Shown here in pieces: positions 43,051 through 51,354 of a DNA stretch of 64,000 nt. The number at the start of each line of letters is the position of its first letter. Position 1 is the stretch's first letter. The notes under the pieces are model-generated. The model saw only the letters and a program-made list of their open reading frames with translations. It was not told the origin of the DNA and searched no databases. Made by a program: the position numbers and the translations under genes. This DNA comes from Bradyrhizobium sp. CCBAU 51765 (GTDB lineage: Bacteria; Pseudomonadota; Alphaproteobacteria; Rhizobiales; Xanthobacteraceae), in assembly GCF_015291725.1 (NCBI RefSeq), contig NZ_CP030038.1, forward strand, positions 4,949,001 through 5,013,000, read 5' to 3'.

Positions 43051-43078
43051 GATTTGGTCCTGCGACTTAAGCCGCGGA

Positions 43079-44167
43079 TCAGCCGCGTGTGCGCGAGCGG
43101 ATCATGAAGCTGTCGTAGGTATATTCGGCGACCTGCCACCACAGATATTCGTCGGAGCGGTAGGCCTGCATGGCGTCGATCGACTTCTTGAAGTCGGCGT
43201 TCTTGGCCGAGATCTCGGCCCACAGCTCGTTGGTCGACTTGAGGCAGGCTTCCAGCACTTCGTTGGTGAACGGACGAAGCTGTGTGCCGCCGGCGACCAG
43301 CCGCTTCAGCGCGGCCGGGTTCTGCATGTCGTAGCGCGCAGCCATCCAGGCGTTGGCGTTGGCCGTCGCGTTGGTGAGGATGGCCTGGTAGTTCTTCGGC
43401 AGCGCATTGAACTTTTCCAGGTTGGCGAAGGCATGGACGGTCGGACCGCCCTCCCAGAAGCCCGGATAGTAGTAGTACTTGGCGACCTTAGCGAAGCCGA
43501 GCTTCTCGTCATCGTAGGGGCCGACCCATTCGGCCGCGTCGATGGTGCCCTTCTCCAGCGCCGGATAGATGTCGCCGCCGGCGAGCTGCTGCGGCACCAC
43601 GCCGACCTTCTGAAGCACCTGGCCGGCGATGCCGCCGATGCGCATCTTGAGGCCGGACAGGTCGGCAACGGTTTTGATCTCCTTGCGGAACCAGCCGCCC
43701 ATCTGGGTACCGGTGTTGCCGCAGGGGAAGCCGATCACGTTCGACTTCTTGAAGAACTCGTTGGCGAGCTCGTTGCCGCCGCCCTGATAGAGCCACGAAT
43801 TCTGCTGGCGCGCATTGAGGCCGAACGGCACCGAGGCGAAGATCGCAAAGGTCGGGTCCTTGCCGACGTAGTAGTAGGAGACGGTGTGGCACATGTCGAC
43901 GGTGCCGTTTGAGGTCGCATCGAGCGCCTGGAGGCCGGGGACGATTTCGCCGGCGGCGAACACCTGGATCTGGAACTTGTTGTCAGTCATCTCGGCGACG
44001 TACTTCGCCACCTGTTCGGCGCCGCCATAGATGGTGTCGAGCGACTTCGGGAAGCTCGAAGTCAGGCGCCACTTCACCTCGGGCGAGGACTGCGCGATCG
44101 CCGGCGAGGCCACTGCGGTCGCCGCCGCGCCTGCTGCCGACACTTTCAGAAAATCACGACGCTTCAT
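43079..44167 (-). CDS. TRAP transporter substrate-binding protein, TakP-like, copy 2
   Basis: A 362-residue paralogue of copy 1, with the Tat leader MKRRDFLKVSAAGAAATAVA. It keeps the family blocks WRLTSSFPKSLDTIYGGAEQ, VPFGLNARQQNSWLYQGGGN, GNTGTQMGGWFRKEI and VPQQLAGGDIYPALEKGTID followed by AAEWVGPYDDEKLGFAKVAK. Several ligand-lining positions differ between the two copies (for example SYYYFGKDPTF against SYYYVGKDPTF and SAVPFGP against ASVPFGL), so specificities may differ. With a single complete permease pair in the window (23-25 kb), the second binding protein may serve the lost dctM or share the remaining one. A terminator follows directly. Confidence 0.92.
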   Translation of the reverse strand: MKRRDFLKVSAAGAAATAVASPAIAQSSPEVKWRLTSSFPKSLDTIYGGAEQVAKYVAEMTDNKFQIQVFAAGEIVPGLQALDATSNGTVDMCHTVSYYYVGKDPTFAIFASVPFGLNARQQNSWLYQGGGNELANEFFKKSNVIGFPCGNTGTQMGGWFRKEIKTVADLSGLKMRIGGIAGQVLQKVGVVPQQLAGGDIYPALEKGTIDAAEWVGPYDDEKLGFAKVAKYYYYPGFWEGGPTVHAFANLEKFNALPKNYQAILTNATANANAWMAARYDMQNPAALKRLVAGGTQLRPFTNEVLEACLKSTNELWAEISAKNADFKKSIDAMQAYRSDEYLWWQVAEYTYDSFMIRSRTRG

Positions 44168-44370
44168 CTTCAGGTCTCTCCTTGCTGGGGCGTTTCCCCT
44201 TGACTTCTCTTATGCCGCCGCTCATCCCGGCGACGCGTCGATGTCGCGTCGAACCGAAGGGCCTTGACTGCCGTGCGCCTTTAACACGGACCGCGCGGTT
44301 ACGGAACGCGACAATGGCATGACGGGGCTCTACAAAAGTCGCATGTCCCAGGGGCCCGCAGCCGGCCGGT

Positions 44371-45507
44371 TCAGGCTGCGGCAATGACGCCCTTCAGCTG
44401 GTCCCGGACCTGCCCTGCGATGGCGCGGTAGATCGCCGCATGAGGGCCGTCCGGCTCGCTGTCGACCACGGGATTACCGGCATCCGAAGTGGCACGAATC
44501 GCCATGTGCAGGGGGATCTCGCCCAGGAATGGCACCTTGAGCTTTTCGGCCTCATGCCGCGCCCCGCCGTGGCCGAAAATGTCCGACTTGGTCCCGCAAT
44601 GCGGGCACTGGAAGTAGCTCATATTCTCGACGATGCCGAGGACGGGCACGTTGACCTTCTGGAACATGGCAAGCCCCCGCCGCGCGTCGATCAGGGACAG
44701 GTCCTGCGGGGTCGAGACGATCACGGCGCCCTTGAGCGGCACGTTCTGGGCCAGCGTGAGCTGGGCATCGCCGGTGCCCGGTGGCATGTCGACGACCAGC
44801 ACGTCGAGCTTGCCCCATTCGACGTCGCGTAGCATCTGCGTCACGGCCGACATCACCATGGGACCGCGCCAGATCATCGCGGTCTCTTCCTCGACCAGGA
44901 AGCCGATCGACATGATGGCGAGGCCGAAACGCCGAAGCGGAATCATCTTGCGTTCGCCGTTCAGCTCCGGCTTGTCGCGCAGGCCCGTCAGGCGCGGCAC
45001 CGAGGGGCCGTAGATATCGGCATCGAGCAGCCCGACCTTGAGGCCGAGGTCGCGCAGGCCCAGCGCCAGATTGAGCGCCGTGGTCGACTTGCCGACACCG
45101 CCCTTGCCGGAGGCGACTGCAATCACGGCGGCAACGCCCGGGATTTCCGATTGCCGCGCCATCGGCGACTGGCCGCCCTGCGGCGGCTTGTGGGCATGGG
45201 CCGGTTGCACGCCGGGCGTGCCGCGGCTCGGCTGCGGCGGTGGCGGTGGCGCGGAGCCCGGCTTGCGCTCGGCGGTCAGCGCCACCATGACAGTGGTGAC
45301 GCCGGGGATGGCCCGCACCGCGGCCTCCGCTTCGGCCCGGATGGATTCCCACGCCCTTGCCTCGGCGGCATCGACATTGATCGAGAAGAACACCTTGCCG
45401 TCGGACGCGCTGATCGCGCTCAGTACATTGGCATGGGTGAGCGCGACCCCGCGGGGCGACTTGACCCTGGCGAGGCTGTCGAGAACCTGTTGCTGCGTCA
45501 CGCTCAA
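44371..45507 (-). CDS. mrp: Mrp/ApbC-family Fe-S cluster carrier ATPase
   Basis: A 378-residue iron-sulfur cluster carrier. Residues 1-75 are the MIP18/DUF59 domain (VLDSLARVKSPRGVALTHAN). After a Pro/Gln-rich linker comes the deviant Walker A ATPase VASGKGGVGKSTTALNLALG, LLDADIYGPSVPRL, VDMPPGTGDAQLTL and the cluster-binding CPHCGTKS. It delivers Fe-S clusters to apo-proteins. A TTG at 45507 is used as start because AGGAG lies 7 bases before it and (M)SVTQQQVLDSL is the normal N terminus; no ATG lies in a better position. Divergent neighbours are absent; a palindromic repeat lies upstream. Confidence 0.92.
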   Translation of the reverse strand: MSVTQQQVLDSLARVKSPRGVALTHANVLSAISASDGKVFFSINVDAAEARAWESIRAEAEAAVRAIPGVTTVMVALTAERKPGSAPPPPPQPSRGTPGVQPAHAHKPPQGGQSPMARQSEIPGVAAVIAVASGKGGVGKSTTALNLALGLRDLGLKVGLLDADIYGPSVPRLTGLRDKPELNGERKMIPLRRFGLAIMSIGFLVEEETAMIWRGPMVMSAVTQMLRDVEWGKLDVLVVDMPPGTGDAQLTLAQNVPLKGAVIVSTPQDLSLIDARRGLAMFQKVNVPVLGIVENMSYFQCPHCGTKSDIFGHGGARHEAEKLKVPFLGEIPLHMAIRATSDAGNPVVDSEPDGPHAAIYRAIAGQVRDQLKGVIAAA

Positions 45508-45524
45508 AGCGCATCTCCTGAACG

Positions 45525-45594
45525 GAGCATGATCCGGACCCGGAGGACGGCGCCAGCGCAAAGTGTGAAGCGGTCTTCCGACAAGATCATGCTC
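45525..45594. repeat. Intergenic GCATGATC palindrome, copy 2
   Basis: GAGCATGATC (45525-45534) and GATCATGCTC (45585-45594) are 10-base inverted arms with a spacer including GTGTGAAGCGGTCTTCCG, related to the copy at 34956. It lies between the mrp and VOC genes, just upstream of mrp's start, so it could influence its promoter or mRNA leader. Confidence 0.75.
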
Positions 45595-45636
45595 AAGGCT
45601 TTAGGATGCCCCATTAGAGCGGAAACGCCCAAAAGG

Positions 45637-46074
45637 CTACTGCCTGCCGATATCGTCAGCCTTTTCGGCGGGCGCCGCCCCCTGCTCGCTGGCGGCCTCG
45701 TAATTCAGCTCGATCATGACCCCATTGGGGTCGTGGACGAAGATCTGCCAGAGATCGCCGCCGGGCACCTGGCGGGCCTCGAACTTCATCCCCTTGGATG
45801 CCAGCCGCTGTTTCATGCCGTCAAAGCCGCGACTGACGAAGGCGACGTGGTGGACGACGCCGGAATCCGGCTTTTGTGGCTCGGCGGTCGCAGAAATGTC
45901 GACGAGGTGCACCACCGGTTTACCCTCGCTGTACATCCAGGCGCCGGGGAAGGCGAAATTGGGCCGTGCGCCTTTTTCCAGGCCCAGCACGTCCGCGTAG
46001 AAGCGAACGGTCTCGGCCAGATTCCGGGTCCTGATGTTGAAATGATCGAGGACGCCAACGCTCACGCCGCCCAT
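45637..46074 (-). CDS. VOC-family (glyoxalase/dioxygenase superfamily) protein
   Basis: A 145-residue protein with two beta-alpha-beta-beta-beta modules of the vicinal-oxygen-chelate fold: LDHFNIRTRNLAETVRFYAD, VLGLEKGARPNFAFPGAWMY, then HHVAFVSRGFDGMKQRLASK and WQIFVHDPNGVMIELNYE. The metal ligands His (LDHF), His (HHVAF) and Glu (MIELNY) are present. Could be a glyoxalase, fosfomycin-type or ring-cleaving enzyme; specificity unknown. Single gene between mrp and the dehydrogenase. Confidence 0.88.
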   Translation of the reverse strand: MGGVSVGVLDHFNIRTRNLAETVRFYADVLGLEKGARPNFAFPGAWMYSEGKPVVHLVDISATAEPQKPDSGVVHHVAFVSRGFDGMKQRLASKGMKFEARQVPGGDLWQIFVHDPNGVMIELNYEAASEQGAAPAEKADDIGRQ

Positions 46075-46258
46075 GCTCTCACTCCCTTTTTTGAGGTTCT
46101 TGGGTCCGCCATCCTAGCACAGGGGGCCGCCAAACGAAGCCGTTGCCCTCCGGCCTCAAGGGTTTATGGTGCGCCTCCAATCCGCCCTCACCGCGGAACC
46201 CAGGCGCCCCTCGCCTGGCAAGAACCGTAAAACCCAAACTACGGACAAGGTACCACAG

Positions 46259-47131
46259 ATGGCTAAAGTCGCTTTCCTCGGTCTCGGCGTGATGGGCTTC
46301 CCCATGGCCGGACACCTCGTGAAAAAAGGGGGCCATGAGGTCACCGTCTACAACCGCACCGCGGCGAAGGCGAAGGAATGGGCGGACAAGTTCGGTGGCA
46401 AGACCGCACCGACCCCGAAGGCCGCCGCCGAAGACCAGGATTTCGTGATGTGCTGCGTCGGCAACGACAACGATCTGCGCGCGGTCACGATCGGCCCCGA
46501 CGGCGCGTTCGCCGGCATGAAGAAAGGGGCGACCTTCGTCGACCACACCACCGCCTCCGCCGAGGTCGCGCGTGAGCTGGACGCGGCCGCCACCAAGGCC
46601 GGCTTCAAATTCGTCGACGCCCCAGTCTCCGGCGGCCAGGCGGGCGCCGAGAACGGCGTGCTGACGGTGATGTGCGGAGGCGCGCAGGACGCATATTCGG
46701 GCGCCGAGCCGATCATCACAGGGGCCTATGCCCGGATGTGCAAACTGCTCGGGCCCGCCGGAAGCGGCCAGCTGACGAAGATGGTCAACCAGATCTGCAT
46801 CGCCGGTCTGGTGCAGGGTCTCTCCGAGGGCATCCACTTCGCCAAGAAGAGCGGCCTCGACGTCGCCGCAGTGATCGAGACCATCTCGAAAGGGGCCGCG
46901 CAATCCTGGCAGATGGAGAACCGCTACAAGACCATGAACGAGGGCAAGTACGATTTCGGCTTCGCGGTCGAATGGATGCGCAAGGACCTCTCGATCTCGC
47001 TGGCCGAGGCCCGTCGCAACGGCGCCAGCCTGCCTGTCACCGCGCTGGTCGACCAATTCTACGCCGAAGTCGAGAAGATGGGCGGCAAGCGCTGGGATAC
47101 GTCGAGCCTGCTCGCACGCCTGCAACGCTGA
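46259..47131 (+). CDS. NAD(P)-dependent beta-hydroxyacid dehydrogenase (3-hydroxyisobutyrate dehydrogenase-like)
   Basis: A 290-residue oxidoreductase. The N-terminal Rossmann motif is VAFLGLGVMGFPMAGHLVKK; the substrate loop is FVDAPVSGGQAGAENGVLTV; the catalytic lysine lies in QLTKMVNQICIAGLVQGLSE; and the C-terminal segment DLSISLAEARRNGASLPVTA is typical. Candidates are 3-hydroxyisobutyrate or tartronate semialdehyde metabolism. An arginine in VYNRTAAKAKEW favours NADP. ATG at 46259 is the family start. Single gene. Confidence 0.9.
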   Translation: MAKVAFLGLGVMGFPMAGHLVKKGGHEVTVYNRTAAKAKEWADKFGGKTAPTPKAAAEDQDFVMCCVGNDNDLRAVTIGPDGAFAGMKKGATFVDHTTASAEVARELDAAATKAGFKFVDAPVSGGQAGAENGVLTVMCGGAQDAYSGAEPIITGAYARMCKLLGPAGSGQLTKMVNQICIAGLVQGLSEGIHFAKKSGLDVAAVIETISKGAAQSWQMENRYKTMNEGKYDFGFAVEWMRKDLSISLAEARRNGASLPVTALVDQFYAEVEKMGGKRWDTSSLLARLQR

Positions 47132-47361
47132 GGCCCTGTTGCGGCCTCTTCCAGGGCCGCGCAGCATCGTACTTCGTCGCGACTCCGGCCGCGACGACGT
47201 CAAAAGCGCGCAAACCGAAACAATCATAAACTTCTGGGGGAGCCTTGCTTAGCGTGATCGCCGCCATCCTCGTTGTCGCCTGCGTCGGCGTCGCGCTGGA
47301 GCTCCGACCCGGCTTCGCCGGGATCGCCGCGGGTGGTGCCTGCCGGCGGGGATCCCGTCTG

Positions 47362-48762
47362 ATGGTTCGCCTGCTCCCGGTCGCGCTCCTGATCCTGGTT
47401 GCATCACCGTCGCAGGCGCTCGCCGCATCGCTCGACGGGGCGAGCATTCGCCCGCAATGGGCGCTCCCCTTCGCCGGCATGCTGCTGTCGATCGCGATAT
47501 TTCCACTCGCAGCGCCTCACTTCTGGGAGCACCACCAGGGCAAGATTGCCGCGATGTGGGCCGCCCTGATCGTGCTGCCGCTTGCCGCCTGGTACGGCCC
47601 GCTTCCAACCATCCAGGCACTCGTCCATACCGCGCTGCTCGAATACGTCCCCTTCATTCTGCTGCTCCTCGCTCTGTTCACCGTGGCCGGCGGCATCGTG
47701 GTGCGCGGCAATCTTCACGGCTCCCCGGTACTGAATACGCTGCTGCTCGCTCTGGGCACCCTGATTGCGAGCATCATCGGCACGACCGGCGCCTCAATGG
47801 TCATGATCCGGCCGGTCATCCGCGCCAATGACGACCGGCGGCACAACGCGCACGTCGTCATCTTCTTCATCTTTCTGGTGTCCAACATCGGCGGCTCGCT
47901 CTCTCCCCTGGGAGATCCGCCGTTGTTCCTGGGGTTCCTGCGCGGCGTGGACTTCTTCTGGACGACGACGCACCTGTTCCCCCAGACCACGTTCGTGGCC
48001 TGGATTCTGCTCGCCCTGTTCTTTTGCATCGACACTTATCTTTATCGCAAGGAAGGCCGCGTCAAACCGGACCCGACTCCGGACAATCCCTTGCGGATCA
48101 GCGGCGGCCTCAACTTCGCTCTGATGGGGGTCATCATTGCTGCGATCCTCTTGAGCGCCAAGCTCGACCTCGGCGGATTTGAGGTTCTCGGCACGCACCT
48201 CCAGCTGCAGAATCTTCTGCGCGATGCCGTCATGATCGGCGTCGTGTTTGCATCTCTTGCCGTCACGCCGAAGGAGGACCACGACGCGAACGGCTTCTCT
48301 TGGGGCCCCATGATCGAAGTGGCCAAGCTGTTCGCCGCCATCTTCATCACCATCATTCCCGTGCTTGCGATCCTCAACGCCGGCAAATCCGGCGCGTTTG
48401 CCTCGGTCGTGAACATGGTCACCAACGTCGACGGCACGCCGAACAATGCCGCCTATTTCTGGTTGACCGGCTTGCTCTCATCCTTCCTCGACAACGCGCC
48501 GACCTATCTGGTTTTCTTTGAGCTTGCTGGAGGCGACGCCAAGCATCTGATGACGAATGGCGCCATGACCCTGGCCGCGATCTCCGCAGGTGCGGTGTTC
48601 ATGGGCGCAAACTCTTACATCGGTAACGCGCCCAACTTCATGGTTTACGCGATCGCGCGAGCGAGCGGCGTCGCAATGCCGGGCTTCTTCGGATACATGG
48701 CCTGGACCTCCATCCTCCTGCTGCCGGTGTTCGCGCTGGTCACGCTCGTTTTCTTCAGGTGA
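47362..48762 (+). CDS. Sodium:proton antiporter, NhaD/citrate-transporter-like
   Basis: About 466 residues with an N-terminal signal-like helix (RLLPVALLILVASPSQALAA) and about 12 further membrane helices, in the ion-transporter superfamily (NhaD, UIT and CitM relatives). Conserved segments: ASIIGTTGASMVMIRPVIRA, NIGGSLSPLGDPPLFLGFLR and SSFLDNAPTYLVFFELAGG. The first of the two inverted-repeat signature loops (SPLGDPP) is intact. Probable role: Na+/H+ exchange or organic-anion transport. A TTG at 47245 with its own G-rich site would add 39 residues; the ATG at 47362 gives a better signal helix and is preferred. Confidence 0.82.
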   Translation: MVRLLPVALLILVASPSQALAASLDGASIRPQWALPFAGMLLSIAIFPLAAPHFWEHHQGKIAAMWAALIVLPLAAWYGPLPTIQALVHTALLEYVPFILLLLALFTVAGGIVVRGNLHGSPVLNTLLLALGTLIASIIGTTGASMVMIRPVIRANDDRRHNAHVVIFFIFLVSNIGGSLSPLGDPPLFLGFLRGVDFFWTTTHLFPQTTFVAWILLALFFCIDTYLYRKEGRVKPDPTPDNPLRISGGLNFALMGVIIAAILLSAKLDLGGFEVLGTHLQLQNLLRDAVMIGVVFASLAVTPKEDHDANGFSWGPMIEVAKLFAAIFITIIPVLAILNAGKSGAFASVVNMVTNVDGTPNNAAYFWLTGLLSSFLDNAPTYLVFFELAGGDAKHLMTNGAMTLAAISAGAVFMGANSYIGNAPNFMVYAIARASGVAMPGFFGYMAWTSILLLPVFALVTLVFFR

Positions 48763-48806
48763 AGGGGCTGCGGGTTCCGCGAGCGAGGTCGGAACCGGGC
48801 ATTGGA

Positions 48807-48822
48807 TTAACGCCGGGTTAAC
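48807..48822. promoter_or_regulatory. CtrA-binding box
   Basis: TTAACGCCGGGTTAAC is an exact match to the full CtrA consensus TTAA-N7-TTAAC, located 101 bases before the kinase ATG. A 20-base dyad CCTTAAG...CTTAAGG (48837-48856) follows directly. CtrA is the cell-cycle response regulator of alphaproteobacteria, so the downstream gene is probably cell-cycle controlled. Confidence 0.7.
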
Positions 48823-48922
48823 GTAATTCTTTAGCTCCTTAAGTCAGCTCTTAAGGATTTCTTGCCAGAGATAGACAACGCAGAAGTCCCGCGCCCGGCG
48901 TGGGCAGGAATTGTGTTGTTTG

Positions 48923-50518
48923 ATGAGTAACCCCGCTGAAAAGCCCGAGGTTGTGCAGCTGCCGGCCGAGCCGGTGAGCGCGCCATCGGCGAGCAGCCGA
49001 AGGGCTGCGGCGCAGCGGGTGCGCGAGGCGCGGGACAAGTTAACGTCGACCAGTGGAACCCGGCCGGCTTTCGACGCCGAGATGCTGCGGCAATACGCCC
49101 AGACGCGGCTGTCCGCCTCCTATGTCGTGATGCTGCTGGTGGTGGCCACCGGCGTGCTGTTCGGGCTGTGGATGCAGCCGGTCCCGGCCGCGGCCTGGAC
49201 CGTCGGCATGCTCTGCATCCACAGCGCCATGATCCGCAGTTGCCGGCGCTTCCTGACCGAGCCGGCCTCGCCCGCGGCGACGCGCGCGTGGCGGACGCGC
49301 TTCGTCGTGCTCGACCTGCTCTATGGTCTGTGCTGGATGGCGATCCTGATCCATCCCGTGCTCGACATGGTCACGGAAACGCTGATGATGTTCCTGATGC
49401 TGCTGGTGATCGCAGTATCGAGCATGCTCGCCGCCAACCTGCCGATCGCAGCCCTTGCCGCCACGGCGCCGGTCGCGGTCGCGATGGCGCTGAGCTTTGC
49501 AGTGACCGGTTCGCTGGACAACTACATCCTGGCCGCGCTCGCGCTTGCCGCCGAAGGCTATTTCGTCCTGCTGGCGCACCGCCTCCACTCCTCGACCTTC
49601 GCCACGCTGGAAGCGCGCGCAGAGAAGGACGCGCTGATCGGCGAGCTGGAACAGGCTAAAGCGATCTCGGACGAGGCGCGCCACCGTGCCGAAGCCGCCA
49701 ACGTCGCCAAGTCGCGCTTTCTCGCGCAGATGAGCCACGAGCTGCGCACGCCGCTGAATGCCATCCTCGGCTTCTCCGAGGTGATGAAGAGCGAAATTTT
49801 CGGCGCGCACGCGGTGCCGGTCTACAAGGAATATTCCGCCGACATCCATAATTCCGGCGTGCACCTGCTCAATCTCATCAACGAGATCCTTGATCTGTCG
49901 CGGATCGAAGCCGGCCGCTACGAACTCAACGAGGAAGCGGTGTCGCTGGTCGGCATCGTCGCCGACTGCCATCATTTGATGAAGCTGCGTGCCTCGAGCC
50001 GCGGCATCACCATCCACGAAGTGTTCGAGCAGGCCATGCCGCGGCTCTGGGCCGACGAGCGCGCGATCCGGCAGGTGGTGCTCAATCTGCTCTCCAACTC
50101 GATCAAGTTCACCCCGCAGGGCGGCGAGATCTGGCTCAAGGCGGGATGGACCGCCTCGGGCGGACAGTATCTCTCGGTGAAGGATACCGGCTCCGGCATC
50201 CCCGCGGACGAGATTCCGGTCGTGCTCGCCTCGTTCGGCCAGGGCTCCAATTCGATCAAGTCGGCTGAACAGGGAGCCGGTCTCGGCCTGCCGATCGCCA
50301 AGAATCTGATCGACCTGCATGGCGGCACGTTCACGTTGAAATCGAAGCTGCGGATCGGCACCGAGGTGATCGTCACCTTCCCGCCGGAGCGGGTGATGAG
50401 CGCGCTCGCCCCGCTGTCGGATGATTCTCCGCCGCTCCAGCCGGAGAGTTCCGGCCAGCCCGACGAGAAACGCCGGCCGCGCCACAAGCCGATCATGAGT
50501 GCGGGCACAGGCTCTTAA
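48923..50518 (+). CDS. Sensor histidine kinase of the DivJ/PleC/PdhS type
   Basis: A 531-residue hybrid-free membrane kinase. A cytoplasmic N-terminal region of about 60 residues is followed by six helices (SYVVMLLVVATGVLFGLWMQ, LDLLYGLCWMAILIHPVLDM, FLMLLVIAVSSMLAANLPIA and others). A coiled-coil (EKDALIGELEQAKAISDEAR) leads to HisKA, FLAQMSHELRTPLNAILGFS, and HATPase with NLLSNSIKFTP, DTGSGIP and GAGLGLPIAKNLIDLHGG. The HisKA segment with FGAHAVPVYKEYSADIHNSG is characteristic of the DivJ/PleC family that signals to DivK and CtrA. ATG at 48923. The CtrA box upstream links it to the cell-cycle circuit. DUF1289 follows 45 bases later. Confidence 0.88.
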   Translation: MSNPAEKPEVVQLPAEPVSAPSASSRRAAAQRVREARDKLTSTSGTRPAFDAEMLRQYAQTRLSASYVVMLLVVATGVLFGLWMQPVPAAAWTVGMLCIHSAMIRSCRRFLTEPASPAATRAWRTRFVVLDLLYGLCWMAILIHPVLDMVTETLMMFLMLLVIAVSSMLAANLPIAALAATAPVAVAMALSFAVTGSLDNYILAALALAAEGYFVLLAHRLHSSTFATLEARAEKDALIGELEQAKAISDEARHRAEAANVAKSRFLAQMSHELRTPLNAILGFSEVMKSEIFGAHAVPVYKEYSADIHNSGVHLLNLINEILDLSRIEAGRYELNEEAVSLVGIVADCHHLMKLRASSRGITIHEVFEQAMPRLWADERAIRQVVLNLLSNSIKFTPQGGEIWLKAGWTASGGQYLSVKDTGSGIPADEIPVVLASFGQGSNSIKSAEQGAGLGLPIAKNLIDLHGGTFTLKSKLRIGTEVIVTFPPERVMSALAPLSDDSPPLQPESSGQPDEKRRPRHKPIMSAGTGS

Positions 50519-50562
50519 CGAGATGCTTGCAGAGATGTCCGACGATCCCTCACTATGTCCGA

Positions 50563-50766
50563 ATGAGCAAAGAAACACCGTGCGTCGCCGTCTGCATGAT
50601 CGATCCCAAGACCAAGCTGTGCTTCGGGTGCGGCCGGACCTTGCCCGAGATCGCGCGCTGGCATGCCATGGAAAGCGCGGACCGGCTCGCGATCATGGCC
50701 CTCTTGCCGGCGCGCATGACGGAAGCCGGACTTGCGCCGATCGCGGGATCGCCGAAACGCGTCTGA
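50563..50766 (+). CDS. DUF1289 family protein
   Basis: A 67-residue cysteine-rich small protein. The family signature is complete: PCVAVCMIDPKTKLCFGCGR followed by TLPEIARWHAMESADRLAIM, with four cysteines as a probable metal or iron-sulfur site. Function unknown. ATG at 50563 gives MSKETPCVAVC; an upstream in-frame start at 50527 adds a non-homologous leader. It is packed between the kinase and the retropepsin gene and likely co-transcribed with both. Confidence 0.9.
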   Translation: MSKETPCVAVCMIDPKTKLCFGCGRTLPEIARWHAMESADRLAIMALLPARMTEAGLAPIAGSPKRV

Positions 50767-50794
50767 GCCGCCCATGGGCCGCCGGAGGCGCGCG

Positions 50795-51349
50795 ATGATC
50801 CGCTTCCTGCTCGTTCTGGTCATGCTCGCCGGCACGGCAGGTGCCGTGGTCGCCTATGGCGACGCCGACCAAATCGCGCGGGCCAGCCACAAGGTCTCGC
50901 ACATTTTCCGTGGACAGACCGCCTCCCCTGCACCGGCCGTACAGATCCCGCGCGGCCAGGGCGGTGAATTCACGCTGCGTGCGAAGATCAATGGCGTCAC
51001 CGCGCCGATGGTGATCGATACCGGCGCGACATCGGTGGTGCTGACCTGGGAAACCGCGAAAGCAATCGGGCTGCCGCTCGAGATGCTCGAATATGACGTC
51101 GACCTGGAGACCGCGGGCGGCCACACCAAGGCGGCGCGCCTCACGCTCGACCGTCTCGCCGTCGGCCATCTCGTGGAGAAGTCGGTACCGGCGCTCGTCG
51201 TGCAGCGCGGCCAGATGAAGACCAATCTGCTCGGCATGAGTTTCCTCGACCGCCTCGAGAGCTGGGGGGTGCGCGCCGACACGCTGATGCTCACCGGTTA
51301 TCCGGAACTCCAGCGTGGTCATCGCCGCTCGCGCATGGCAGTCGACTAG
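50795..51349 (+). CDS. Retropepsin-like aspartic protease, TIGR02281 family
   Basis: A 184-residue clan-AA aspartic protease with an N-terminal membrane anchor (FLLVLVMLAGTAGAVVAY) and the single active-site motif MVIDTGATSVVLT, so it must dimerise. Following conserved pieces are LETAGGHTKAARLTLDRLAV and TNLLGMSFLDRLESWGVRAD. Periplasmic side expected. Related to the retropepsin-like enzymes of Rickettsia. ATG at 50795 has an ideal GGAGG 6 bases upstream and is preferred to one at 50774. Its stop is 6 bases from the convergent end of dusA. Confidence 0.9.
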   Translation: MIRFLLVLVMLAGTAGAVVAYGDADQIARASHKVSHIFRGQTASPAPAVQIPRGQGGEFTLRAKINGVTAPMVIDTGATSVVLTWETAKAIGLPLEMLEYDVDLETAGGHTKAARLTLDRLAVGHLVEKSVPALVVQRGQMKTNLLGMSFLDRLESWGVRADTLMLTGYPELQRGHRRSRMAVD

Positions 51350-51354
51350 CTGAC

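Noticed and set aside
48837..48856. CCTTAAG...CTTAAGG dyad as a second CtrA box
   Set aside because: Spacing between TTAA halves is 8, not 7, bases; kept only as a neighbouring dyad.
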